Assembly (NCBI RefSeq): GCF_018334155.1
Contig: NZ_JAGXTP010000001.1
Location: 310,001-374,000, forward strand
DNA: 64,000 nt
Source: Devosia litorisediminis
GTDB taxonomy: Bacteria > Pseudomonadota > Alphaproteobacteria > Rhizobiales > Devosiaceae
Direction of reading: 5' to 3'
In this document: one piece after another, positions 1 to 7,915 of the stretch
Position numbering within the stretch: position 1 is the first letter of the stretch
How the letters are laid out: each line of letters begins with the position of its first letter
Notes under the pieces: model-generated
What the model was told of the DNA's origin: nothing
The model's database searches: none
What the model saw: the letters and a program-made list of their open reading frames with translations, nothing else
Program-made: the position numbers and the translations under genes

Positions 1-1
1 C

Positions 2-586
<585 letters not shown>

Positions 587-616
587 TCACTGGACAAATG
601 GTCTGATCATGAACAT

Positions 617-651
617 GGCCCCGCCGGGATTTTCCCAGCGGGGCCAATTGT
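617..651 (+). terminator. Rho-independent-type terminator after lpdA
   Basis: An 8-bp perfect inverted repeat (GGCCCCGC 617-624, GCGGGGCC 638-645) closes a 13-nt loop and is followed by AATTGTTTG. It lies 30 bases after the lpdA stop. Confidence 0.75.
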
Positions 652-700
652 TTGATAGGGGCTTTCGGCCCTAGCAGATGTTTGCGGAAAATTCATCATA

Positions 701-724
701 CAACATACAAGCGTTTGTATGTTG
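701..724. promoter_or_regulatory. Perfect 10-bp palindromic operator upstream of the TRAP/uronate operon
   Basis: CAACATACAA (701-710) and TTGTATGTTG (715-724) are exact reverse complements separated by GCGT. The site is about 170 bases upstream of the TRAP binding-protein start, in a 310-base gene-free stretch (587-896) that otherwise holds only the lpdA terminator. Symmetric 18-24 bp sites of this kind are typical for FadR/UxuR-type GntR regulators, and one is encoded inside the operon at 3759. The half-site CATACAAG recurs in front of uxuA at 7892. Assignment to that regulator is inference. Confidence 0.7.
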
Positions 725-896
725 ACTAGCCAGTTGTACTTCCATACCAGTTTGAAGACCAAGGCCCGGAGAGTCCAGACGGGACGCGCCGGCTTTGTGT
801 CGCGGAGCGCAAGCTTCGCACTGAATAGCGACACCGATCGCGATGGGCACGGAGGACGCGCCCGACCGGTGTCATCAGACAAACTGGGAGGACTAC

Positions 897-1874
897 ATGT
901 TTCATCTGTCTAAATTGGCAGCGACCGCGCTTGTTGCTGCATCCTTGATGGTTTCGACCGCCAGCGCCCAGACGGTGCTGCGCTCGTCGGATACCCATCC
1001 TGATGGCTATCCAACCGTTGAAGCGGTCAAGTATTTTGGCGAGAAGCTCAGCGAGCTGACCGATGGTCGCTATGCTGTTGAAGTGTTCCACTCCGCTCAG
1101 CTGGGCGAAGAAAAGGACACCATCGAACAGACGCAGTTCGGTGTAATCGACCTGAACCGTATCTCGATCGGCGCGTTCGGCACGCAGGTGCCCGCTGCAA
1201 CCGTGACGCAGCTGCCTTACATCTTCCGTTCGGCTGACCACTTCCACGCCGTGCTCGATGGCCCGATCGGTGATGAAATCCTGGCCGCGTTTGACGCTGT
1301 GGATCTCAAGGCCCTGGCCTATTACGACGGCGGCGCCCGCTCGTTCTACAATAGCGGCAAGCCCATCAACTCGCCTGCCGATCTTGAAGGCATGAAGCTG
1401 CGCGTGATGGGTTCGGATATCTTCGTGGACATGGTTGCGGCCCTGGGCGGCAACGCCACGCCAATGCCCTATGGCGAAGTATATTCGGGCATTCAGACCG
1501 GCGTTATCGACGGCGCTGAAAACAACTATCCCAGCTATGATACCGCTGGTCACTCTGAAGTTGCCAAGTACTACTCGCTGGACGAACACCTGATGGTGCC
1601 AGAAGTGCTGGTGATGTCCAAGATGGTCTGGGATGGCCTGTCGGCCGAAGATCAGGCTGCCGTAATGGAAGCGGCCAAGGCATCGGTCGGCAAGCAGCGC
1701 GAGCTGTGGGCTGCCAAGGAAGTTGAATCCAAGGCCATCGTTGAAGCTGGCGGCGCCATCATCAACGAAGTCGACAAGGCCCCCTTCATCGCTGCGATGG
1801 ACTCGGTCTACGAAAAGCATGTGACCGATCCTGCCCTGCAGGACCTGGTGGCACGCATCAAGGCAACCGAATAG
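897..1874 (+). CDS. TRAP transporter periplasmic binding protein (DctP family), probable uronate uptake
   Basis: Periplasmic solute receptor of a tripartite ATP-independent transporter. The protein has 325 residues, usual for the family, and begins with a signal peptide that likely ends after ASAQ near residue 24. Family features include the early [11 protein letters not shown] segment and the ligand-loop region [18 protein letters not shown]. The ATG at 897 was chosen because GGGAGGA precedes it directly and it starts the signal peptide; an in-frame upstream ATG at 843 has neither. It is the first gene of the operon PQM-gntR-kduI-kduD-kdgF. The company of unsaturated-uronate enzymes suggests the ligand is a uronate or an unsaturated (oligo)uronide; this is inference from context, not from binding residues. 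Confidence 0.92.
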   Translation: MFHLSKLAATALVAASLMVSTASAQTVLRSSDTHPDGYPTVEAVKYFGEKLSELTDGRYAVEVFHSAQLGEEKDTIEQTQFGVIDLNRISIGAFGTQVPAATVTQLPYIFRSADHFHAVLDGPIGDEILAAFDAVDLKALAYYDGGARSFYNSGKPINSPADLEGMKLRVMGSDIFVDMVAALGGNATPMPYGEVYSGIQTGVIDGAENNYPSYDTAGHSEVAKYYSLDEHLMVPEVLVMSKMVWDGLSAEDQAAVMEAAKASVGKQRELWAAKEVESKAIVEAGGAIINEVDKAPFIAAMDSVYEKHVTDPALQDLVARIKATE

Positions 1875-1883
1875 CAAATCTGT

Positions 1884-1909
1884 CGGGCTGGCGCTTTGGC
1901 GCCGGCCCG
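1884..1909 (+). terminator. Intercistronic hairpin between TRAP binding protein and small permease genes
   Basis: CGGGCTGGCGC (1884-1894) pairs with GCGCCGGCCCG (1899-1909) around a TTTG loop, with one G-T wobble. No long T-run follows. It probably stabilises the binding-protein message or attenuates read-through rather than fully terminating. Confidence 0.6.
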
Positions 1910-1940
1910 ATCTGTCTGTGTCTAGCCTTGGGAGGCTCTC

Positions 1941-2465
1941 TTGAAAGTCTGGCTGCTGTCCGTTAGCCGCGTGCTTGGACGCATATCGACCCTGGCGTTA
2001 TGGCTTGCCGGTATTGGCCTTGTCGCCATGACCGCCGTGGTGGCCTTCCAGGTCTATATGCGTTTTGTCGTCAACTCGTCCCCGGCATGGACCGAGGGTG
2101 GCGCTATCATGATCATGAGTTGGTTCATCTTCCTTGGGGCCGCTGTGGGCGTGCGCGAGAAGTTCCATATGGGCTTTGACGTGCTGCTCTATGTGCTGCC
2201 TGACAGCGCCTTGCCCTGGCTGCGCGGTATCAGCGATGTGTTCATCTTCATTTTTGCGGCTGGCATGGTGGTCTACGGTTCGGAGCTGGCGATCCGTTTC
2301 TGGTCCACGACCATTCCCGTGCTGGGCCTGCCTACCTCCTTCACCTATTTCCCGATCATCGTATCGGGCGGGCTGATGTGCCTGTTCATCATTGAGCGCA
2401 TGGCGTTGCGTTTGTCGGGCGAGCCCGTGGATACCGCCAGCCCGAACGAAATCACCGAGGTCTGA
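1941..2465 (+). CDS. TRAP transporter small permease subunit (DctQ family)
   Basis: The small membrane subunit of the TRAP transporter, which couples the periplasmic receptor to the large DctM channel. The 174-residue protein has four hydrophobic spans, at roughly residues 15-38, 50-70, 88-110 and 130-152. The family signature FQVYMRFVVNSSPAWTEG lies between the first two. The start is a TTG at 1941, preceded at five bases by GGAGG; no ATG lies close by. It follows the binding-protein gene after a hairpin and is followed 7 bases later by the DctM-type gene. Confidence 0.92.
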   Translation: MKVWLLSVSRVLGRISTLALWLAGIGLVAMTAVVAFQVYMRFVVNSSPAWTEGGAIMIMSWFIFLGAAVGVREKFHMGFDVLLYVLPDSALPWLRGISDVFIFIFAAGMVVYGSELAIRFWSTTIPVLGLPTSFTYFPIIVSGGLMCLFIIERMALRLSGEPVDTASPNEITEV

Positions 2466-2472
2466 CGGTTTC

Positions 2473-3759
2473 ATGGAATATTTCATCCTGTTTGGCGTGT
2501 TCCTCACGCTGATGATCATCGGTACCCCGATTGCCTTCTGCCTGGGTATATCGAGCTTTGCGACCGTGGCTTATCTGGGCCTGCCACCTGTAGTGGTGTT
2601 CCAGCGGCTCAATTCGGGCGTCTCGCTGTTCACGCTGATGGCGATCCCATTCTTCATTTTCGCGGGCGATCTGATGATGCGCGGCGGCATTGCTTCGCGG
2701 ATCATCGCCTTTGCCGGGTCGCTGATCGGGCATGTGCGTGGCGGTCTGGGCCAGGTCAACATTCTGGCCTCGACGCTGTTTGGCGGCATTTCCGGTTCCG
2801 CTGTTGCTGAGGCGGCTGCTGTGGGTGGCATCATGGTGCCGCAGATGAAGGCGCGCGGTTATGGCGCCGATTATGCGGTGAACGTGACCTCGATGGCCGC
2901 GCTGATCGCGCTGCTGCTGCCGCCCAGCCACAACATGATCATCTATTCGATCTCGGGCGGTGGCCGCATTTCGATTGCCGACCTGTTCACCGCCGGCGTC
3001 ATTCCCGGCCTGCTGCTGGCCGTTGCGCTGATGATCACGGCCTATGTGGTTGCCCGCAAGCGCGGCTATCCGACCGAGCCATTCCCCGGCTTTTCCAAGG
3101 TAGGGCAGTATCTGGTTGTGGCGGTGCCCGGCCTGATGCTGATTGCCATCATCTTTGGCGGCGTGCGTTCGGGCATTTTCACGGCGACGGAAAGCTCGTG
3201 CATTGCCGTGCTCTATGCGCTGCTGGTGACGCTGCTGGTCTACCGCTCGATGAGCTGGAGCGAGTTCGTCCATTCCACGCTCGGTGCGGTCAAGACCACC
3301 GCGATGGTGTTGTTCATCATCGGCTCGGCGGCTGCCTTTGGCTGGTTGATGGCCTATCTCAAGATCGCGACCATCATGATTGATTTCATGGGCAGCATTT
3401 CGGACGACCCGCTGGTGATCCTGCTGTTGGTCAACGTGCTGCTGCTGGTGCTGGGCACCTTCATGGACATGGGGCCGCTGATCATCATTACCACGCCGAT
3501 CTTCCTGCCGGTGGTATCCTCATTTGGTGTTGATCCCGTGCATTTCGGGGTGATCATGGTGCTCAATCTGGGTATTGGCTTGAACACACCGCCATTGGGG
3601 CCGGTGCAATTCGTGGCCGCGGCCGTGGGCAAGATATCGATCTGGGAGGCCATGCGTTCGATCTGGCCGTTCTACGGCGCCGGTATCGTGGTGCTGGGTC
3701 TGGTGACCTATATCCCCGCCCTGTCACTCTGGCTGCCGGCCCTGTTCAGGGGGAACTGA
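2473..3759 (+). CDS. TRAP transporter large permease subunit (DctM family)
   Basis: The large membrane subunit that forms the Na+-driven transport path. The 428 residues are almost entirely hydrophobic, with about 12 spans, the normal size for DctM. Recognisable stretches include SLFTLMAIPFFIFAGDLMMRGG, LFGGISGSAVAEAAAVGGIM and LNTPPLGPVQFVAA, all in the conserved core of the family. The ATG at 2473 gives a normal DctM N-terminus; an upstream in-frame ATG at 2392 lies inside the preceding gene. The stop overlaps the next start (TGATG), so translation is coupled to the GntR gene. Confidence 0.94.
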   Translation: MEYFILFGVFLTLMIIGTPIAFCLGISSFATVAYLGLPPVVVFQRLNSGVSLFTLMAIPFFIFAGDLMMRGGIASRIIAFAGSLIGHVRGGLGQVNILASTLFGGISGSAVAEAAAVGGIMVPQMKARGYGADYAVNVTSMAALIALLLPPSHNMIIYSISGGGRISIADLFTAGVIPGLLLAVALMITAYVVARKRGYPTEPFPGFSKVGQYLVVAVPGLMLIAIIFGGVRSGIFTATESSCIAVLYALLVTLLVYRSMSWSEFVHSTLGAVKTTAMVLFIIGSAAAFGWLMAYLKIATIMIDFMGSISDDPLVILLLVNVLLLVLGTFMDMGPLIIITTPIFLPVVSSFGVDPVHFGVIMVLNLGIGLNTPPLGPVQFVAAAVGKISIWEAMRSIWPFYGAGIVVLGLVTYIPALSLWLPALFRGN

Positions 3760-4490
3760 TGAGCCTGAATGATGAAATGCTGGCGCAGGGCAGGAAACCC
3801 AAACTGGCCGATCTGGTCATTGGGACCCTGCGCAAGCGGATCAGCGAAGGCGAGTATGAGGCGGGCGGCAAGCTGCCCACCGAAAGCCAGATGACCTCGA
3901 TTTTCGGGGTCAGCCGGACGGTTGTGCGCGAAGCCATTGCGGCGCTGGCGGCGGATGGTCTGGTGCAGTCGCGCCAGGGCGCCGGGGTGTTCGTGATGGC
4001 CAATGCGGCCAGTGCTTTTTCGGCTATCGGCGCGGAAAGCTCGAACAAGATCTCGGTAGCGCTCAATGTGCTTGAAGTGCGCATGGGTATCGAGATCGAG
4101 TCTGCAGGGCTTGCTGCCCTGCGGCGCAGCTCAAGCCAGGACGCGGCGATTCAGGAAGCCTGGAACGAGTTCGAACGGCAATTGAAGCTGGGAACGCCCA
4201 CCGGCAAGACTGACTTTGCGTTCCACCGGGCGATTGCAGCGGCGACCAACAACCCGTTTTACATCGAAGTGCTCGACGGTCTGGGTGGCCGGACCATTCC
4301 CTGCGACGTGGCATCGCCATGGGGAACCGAGAGCGTTTTGACGATTGAATATCAAAAGGGATTGCAGCGGGAACATCTCGCTATTCTCAAGGCCATCTCG
4401 GCGCAGGATGCCGAGGGGGCACGCGAAGCGATGCGGCAACATCTCTGGCTGAGCCAAGAGCGCTATCGCCAGCGGTTGCGTGAACAATAG
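3759..4490 (+). CDS. GntR/FadR-subfamily regulator of the uronate operon
   Basis: A 243-residue transcription factor. An N-terminal winged helix-turn-helix (about residues 14-80, with LPTESQMTSIFGVSRTVVRE) is followed by an all-helical FCD effector domain. That domain carries the metal/ligand residues of the family, including the FHRAIAAATNNPFY segment. UxuR, ExuR and KdgR-like uronate regulators belong to this subfamily. The ATG overlaps the stop of the large TRAP permease gene, and kduI follows after 19 bases. It most likely binds the palindrome at 701-724 and is relieved by a uronate catabolite; that link is inference. Confidence 0.9.
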   Translation: MSLNDEMLAQGRKPKLADLVIGTLRKRISEGEYEAGGKLPTESQMTSIFGVSRTVVREAIAALAADGLVQSRQGAGVFVMANAASAFSAIGAESSNKISVALNVLEVRMGIEIESAGLAALRRSSSQDAAIQEAWNEFERQLKLGTPTGKTDFAFHRAIAAATNNPFYIEVLDGLGGRTIPCDVASPWGTESVLTIEYQKGLQREHLAILKAISAQDAEGAREAMRQHLWLSQERYRQRLREQ

Positions 4491-4509
4491 ACAGGAAGCA
4501 GGACAAGAC

Positions 4510-5352
4510 ATGAGCACCGATTTCGATATCCGTTTCGCCATTGACCCGGTGAGTGCGAGCACGATGAACACCGAGGAACTGCGCGAAAATTTCCTGATCG
4601 ATGATCTGTTCAGCCTGGGCAATGTGAACTGGACCTACACCCATTACGACCGCATGGCCGTGGGTAGCGCGATGCCTGGTGGCAGCGCGTTGCAGCTTGA
4701 GGTGATCAAGCCAACCGGCACGGCCAATTTCCTGGATCGGCGCGAGATGATTGCCGCCAATATCGGTGGCGCGGGCAGTATAACGGTTGATGGCGTCGAG
4801 CACGCTGTTGGCACCAAGGACATGCTCTATGTCGGCATGGGCAACAAGGATGTGCGCTTTGCCTCCAATAGTGCGGATGCGCCGGCAAAGTTCTATCTGG
4901 TGAGTGCGCCAGCCCATGTCAGCCACCCCACCAAGCTGATCCGTCAGGGCGATGCCAAGCGCATTGATCTGGGCAGCAAGGAAGCGGCCAATGAGCGGAG
5001 TATTTTCCAGTTCGTGAATGCCGACAGCGTCAAGACCTGCCAATTGGTGGTGGGGCTGACCAGCTTTGCACCGGGCTCGGTGTGGAACACCATGCCGGCC
5101 CATGTTCATGACCGCCGCATGGAAGCTTATCTGTATTTCGAACTCGATCCCGATGCTGTCGTGGTCCACCTGATGGGTGAACCCGACGAGACGCGGCATC
5201 TAATGGTGCGCAATGAGCAGGCGATCATTTCGCCGCCATGGTCGATCCATTCGGGTGCCGGTACCGGTTCGTACACCTTCATCTGGGCGATGGCTGGCGA
5301 CAATATCGACTACACCGATGTCGAGAAGGTCGGGATGGACGAACTGCTGTGA
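4510..5352 (+). CDS. kduI: 5-dehydro-4-deoxy-D-glucuronate isomerase
   Basis: KduI interconverts 5-keto-4-deoxyuronate and 3-deoxy-D-glycero-2,5-hexodiulosonate in the breakdown of unsaturated uronates released by pectin and glycosaminoglycan lyases. The 280 residues match the E. coli enzyme in length. The double-cupin fold is visible through the metal-binding stretch MPAHVHDRRMEAYLYF (HxH plus Glu) and the later SIHSGAGT, which supplies the remaining His. The ATG at 4510 has AGGAAGCAGGAC upstream; an earlier GTG in frame lies within the GntR stop region. The stop overlaps the kduD start by three bases. Confidence 0.96.
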   Translation: MSTDFDIRFAIDPVSASTMNTEELRENFLIDDLFSLGNVNWTYTHYDRMAVGSAMPGGSALQLEVIKPTGTANFLDRREMIAANIGGAGSITVDGVEHAVGTKDMLYVGMGNKDVRFASNSADAPAKFYLVSAPAHVSHPTKLIRQGDAKRIDLGSKEAANERSIFQFVNADSVKTCQLVVGLTSFAPGSVWNTMPAHVHDRRMEAYLYFELDPDAVVVHLMGEPDETRHLMVRNEQAIISPPWSIHSGAGTGSYTFIWAMAGDNIDYTDVEKVGMDELL

Positions 5353-6113
5353 TCGATCTTTCTGCATTCAGTCTTGAGGGCAAGACCGTGATGGTGACCG
5401 GTGCCAATACTGGCATCGGACAAGGCATTGCGGTCAGCATTGGCCGGGCCGGGGGGCGGGTGATCGGCGTCGGTCGTTCGAGCATGGACGAGACCGCAGC
5501 GCTGTTGACCGAGATTGGCGCCGCGTTTGTCGGCGTCAAGGCAGACCTGGGCTCGACCCAAGCGGCCCAGGCGATGTTTGACGCGGTCTGGGCGGAGCAT
5601 GGTCCGATCGACGGGCTGGTCAATAATGCCGGGATCATCAAGCGGGCCGATGCGGTGGATTTCACCGAAGCGGACTGGGACGAGGTGATGGACATCAATC
5701 TCAAGTCGATGTTCTTCCTGTGCCAGTCGCTGGGCAAGAAGGCGCTTGAGGCTGGCCGTGGTGCACAGATCGTCAATATTTCGTCGATGTTGAGCTTTCA
5801 GGGGGGCATTCGGGTCGCCAGCTATACCGCTTCAAAGAGCGGTGTGCTGGGGATAACCCGACTGCTGGCCAATGAGTGGGCGGCAAAGGGCATCAACGTG
5901 AACTCGATTGCTCCGGGCTATATCGAAACCAATAATACCGAGGCCTTGCGGGCTGATCCCGACCGGTCTGCTTCCATTCTCGGACGCATTCCTGTGGGGC
6001 GTTGGGGCGTGCCTTCCGACATTGGCGATGCGGCAGTGTTCCTGTTGTCGCGTGCTTCCAACTATATGCACGGCGCCGTCATCCCGGTGGATGGCGGCTG
6101 GCTGGCGAGGTAA
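5349..6113 (+). CDS. kduD: 2-dehydro-3-deoxy-D-gluconate 5-dehydrogenase
   Basis: A short-chain dehydrogenase that reduces 2,5-diketo-3-deoxygluconate to 2-keto-3-deoxygluconate (KDG), using NAD(P)H. The 254 residues show the cofactor motif TGANTGIGQG, the structural NNAG, the catalytic Ser in VNISSM, and the SYTASK Tyr-Lys pair. The C-terminal PVDGGW is usual. The GTG start at 5349 overlaps the kduI stop (GTGA) and gives exactly the family length; the longer frame starting at 5238 would run through kduI. Downstream KDG kinase and aldolase are not in the window. Confidence 0.95.
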   Translation: MIDLSAFSLEGKTVMVTGANTGIGQGIAVSIGRAGGRVIGVGRSSMDETAALLTEIGAAFVGVKADLGSTQAAQAMFDAVWAEHGPIDGLVNNAGIIKRADAVDFTEADWDEVMDINLKSMFFLCQSLGKKALEAGRGAQIVNISSMLSFQGGIRVASYTASKSGVLGITRLLANEWAAKGINVNSIAPGYIETNNTEALRADPDRSASILGRIPVGRWGVPSDIGDAAVFLLSRASNYMHGAVIPVDGGWLAR

Positions 6114-6117
6114 TTTA

Positions 6118-6453
6118 ATGAGTGAACAGCAGTTTTTTGCACAGCCCGAAACGAGCGAATGGATTGAACTGGCCCCTGGAAATCGGCGACGCGTGCTGAT
6201 CCATACGCCGGAGCTGATGCAGGTGGAATTCGGCTTCGACAAGGGTGGCATTGGCGCGCCGCATAGTCATCCGCATATTCAGGTGAGCTATGTTGCCGAA
6301 GGCACTTTCGAAGTGACCATTGACGGCAAGACGGAGACGGTGGGCACTGGTGGCAGCTTTATCGTGCCAACCGGACTGGTGCACAGCGTGGTGGCGCTGG
6401 AAGCCGGACGACTGGTGGATGTATTCACCCCGATGCGGCAGGATTTCGTCTAG
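6118..6453 (+). CDS. kdgF: Cupin-fold unsaturated uronate-processing protein (KdgF type)
   Basis: A 111-residue single-domain cupin. The metal site is visible as PHSHPHIQVSYVAEGTFEV (clustered His residues) with a later VPTGLVHSVV His. KdgF-family proteins open the 4,5-unsaturated uronate ring to the linear 5-keto-4-deoxyuronate, which is the substrate of KduI. The size, cupin residues and position directly behind kduI-kduD all fit. It starts 4 bases after the kduD stop, with GAGGT as ribosome site. It is the last gene of the operon and is followed by a hairpin at 6462-6481. A generic cupin of other function is possible but less likely. Confidence 0.82.
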   Translation: MSEQQFFAQPETSEWIELAPGNRRRVLIHTPELMQVEFGFDKGGIGAPHSHPHIQVSYVAEGTFEVTIDGKTETVGTGGSFIVPTGLVHSVVALEAGRLVDVFTPMRQDFV

Positions 6454-6461
6454 CCTGAGTG

Positions 6462-6481
6462 GCGGCGCTTTCGGGCGCCGT
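6462..6481. terminator. Hairpin between kdgF and the convergent gene
   Basis: GCGGCGC (6462-6468) pairs with GCGCCGT (6475-6481) with one wobble around TTTCGG. It sits between two converging genes and could serve both; its base overlaps the convergent stop codon. Confidence 0.5.
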
Positions 6482-7110
6482 CATTGCGATGCGCCCAGTT
6501 CGGCCAGCATGGCGGCATAGGCGCTGCTGTGATCGATATTCCGGTTCGACTCGCCGGGCTTGGTCAATGTTCCGCGGCGTGGCGGGATATAGCTATAGAT
6601 GCGCCGTTCAGGTTGTTCGCGCCATTGCAGGTTGAAGGCGGCATAGCGCGGAAAGAACTGCATGTCGTGATAGGGCAGGTGGTCGTGGATCCACCATGCC
6701 ATCGCTTCCCAGTCGCCGGTGCGCTCGTAATAAGGCACGAAGCGATTGATGATGATGCAGGCGGTGGCGCCCATATGGCCAGCGGCGTCGCGCCGGTCCC
6801 AGATGTGGCCGGCATAGTTGGCTTCGTTGCGGCTGCAATTGAGTTTGTTGGCGTTGCCGAACTGATTGAGGGCGCAGGAGCGGTAGGACGAGCGGATCGA
6901 GATGCGGCCAAAGCGGGCCTGTAGCGGTTCAAGCAGGTTCTGACACAGAGCGGTGCCGGCAGCGATGGCAAGGTCGGGATCGTCGGGAATATTGGGAATG
7001 GCGTGGATGGCGGCGATTTCCGAATAAAGAAAATCGCGCAGGTAGAAGCTCTCCGACAGGCGGACGCGGCCGAGCTCTTCGAGACCCTTGACGCTTTGCG
7101 GTTGTCGCAT
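6481..7110 (-). CDS. Conserved hypothetical protein with faint M15-type peptidase features
   Basis: A soluble 209-residue protein without signal peptide or membrane spans, which I do not recognise with certainty. It starts at an ATG preceded by GGAGCTC. The middle contains IRSSYRSCALN followed by ANYAGHIWDRRDAAGHMGA. That spacing of S-x-Y-R-S, Asn, then paired His/Asp recalls the zinc-binding D-Ala-D-Ala carboxypeptidase-like (M15A) fold found in phage and cell-wall proteins. The C-terminus is rich in Trp, Arg and Tyr (HDMQFFPRYAAFNLQW). It converges on kdgF and is divergent from the TRIC-type channel gene. The peptidase idea is a weak inference. Confidence 0.6.
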   Translation of the reverse strand: MRQPQSVKGLEELGRVRLSESFYLRDFLYSEIAAIHAIPNIPDDPDLAIAAGTALCQNLLEPLQARFGRISIRSSYRSCALNQFGNANKLNCSRNEANYAGHIWDRRDAAGHMGATACIIINRFVPYYERTGDWEAMAWWIHDHLPYHDMQFFPRYAAFNLQWREQPERRIYSYIPPRRGTLTKPGESNRNIDHSSAYAAMLAELGASQ

Positions 7111-7190
7111 GATGAGCTCCGGCTCTGGACGCGGGCATGGTGATCTATACCTTAGCGCCTGCGAACCCGGTTTTTACCGTAAGGACACAG

Positions 7191-7805
7191 ATGCTCATCG
7201 TCATTTTCTATATCGCCATTACCGTTGAAGCGATGACCGCCGCGCTGGCTGCCGGGCGCCGCCAGATGGACTGGTTTGGCGTGTGTGTGCTGGCTTGCGT
7301 GACAGCTCTGGGGGGCGGATCGGCGCGCGATATCATTTTGGGGCATTACCCCCTGACCTGGGTGGGTAATCCGTGGCTGCTGGTACTGGCCTGCGGGGCG
7401 GCCCTGTTCACCATCGGCATCGCGCGGGTGGTGCATCGGCTGCGCTGGCCGTTCCTGTTGCTCGATGCGCTGGGGCTGGTGGTGTTTTCGATCATTGGCT
7501 GCAATGTGGCACTGGAGATGGGACAGCACCCGGTGATCGTGATTGTGGCGGGCATGCTGACCGGCATTGTCGGCGGCATTCTGCGCGACGTGTTGTGCAA
7601 TGACATCCCGCTGGTGTTCAGCGGCGAGCTCTACGCCACCGTGTCGGCGCTGACCGGGATCATCTATTTCGGTGGGCTGATGCTGGAACTGCCGCAGGAT
7701 CTGGTGATCATCGGCGCCATGACAGTCGGGTTCGGGCTGCGCGTTGCCGCCATCGTGTTCAAGTGGGAAATGCCCCGCTTCGTCTATGACAAGGATTTGC
7801 GATGA
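7191..7805 (+). CDS. Trimeric intracellular cation channel-type membrane protein (TRIC/UPF0126 family)
   Basis: A 204-residue inner-membrane protein with seven hydrophobic spans built as two internal repeats. Each repeat carries the family signature, GGGSARDIILG near residue 43 and GGILRDVL near residue 128. Prokaryotic members conduct K+ and similar cations in structural studies; the physiological role is not settled. The ATG at 7191 was preferred to the ATG at 7137 because AAGGAC precedes it and it begins directly with the first membrane span. It stands alone between the hypothetical gene and uxuA. Confidence 0.85.
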   Translation: MLIVIFYIAITVEAMTAALAAGRRQMDWFGVCVLACVTALGGGSARDIILGHYPLTWVGNPWLLVLACGAALFTIGIARVVHRLRWPFLLLDALGLVVFSIIGCNVALEMGQHPVIVIVAGMLTGIVGGILRDVLCNDIPLVFSGELYATVSALTGIIYFGGLMLELPQDLVIIGAMTVGFGLRVAAIVFKWEMPRFVYDKDLR

Positions 7806-7871
7806 GACTGTCGCAGGTCCAAGCCGGGGCTCATTTCGGGTGACTGGCAAATAAGACTTTTCCGCCCTGCC

Positions 7872-7906
7872 GCCTTGTGGCAAGGCACTACCATACAAGT
7901 ATATGG
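7872..7906. promoter_or_regulatory. Operator-like repeats in front of uxuA
   Basis: Two inverted repeats stand immediately before the uxuA start: GCCTTG-TGG-CAAGGC (7872-7886) and CCATA-CAAGTA-TATGG (7891-7906), the latter overlapping the GGAG ribosome site. The left arm of the second contains CATACAAG, identical to the half-site of the palindrome at 701-724. This suggests that the same GntR regulator controls uxuA. Confidence 0.55.
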
Positions 7907-7915
7907 AGCATTCTC

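Noticed and set aside
726..1877. Long open frame antisense to the TRAP receptor gene
   Set aside because: High-GC coding DNA leaves the opposite strand open; the product has no family features, while the plus-strand gene has signal peptide, ribosome site and family motifs.
4322..4337. GGAAC followed by CGTT in the GntR gene
   Set aside because: The spacing is only six bases, far from the 16-17 required.
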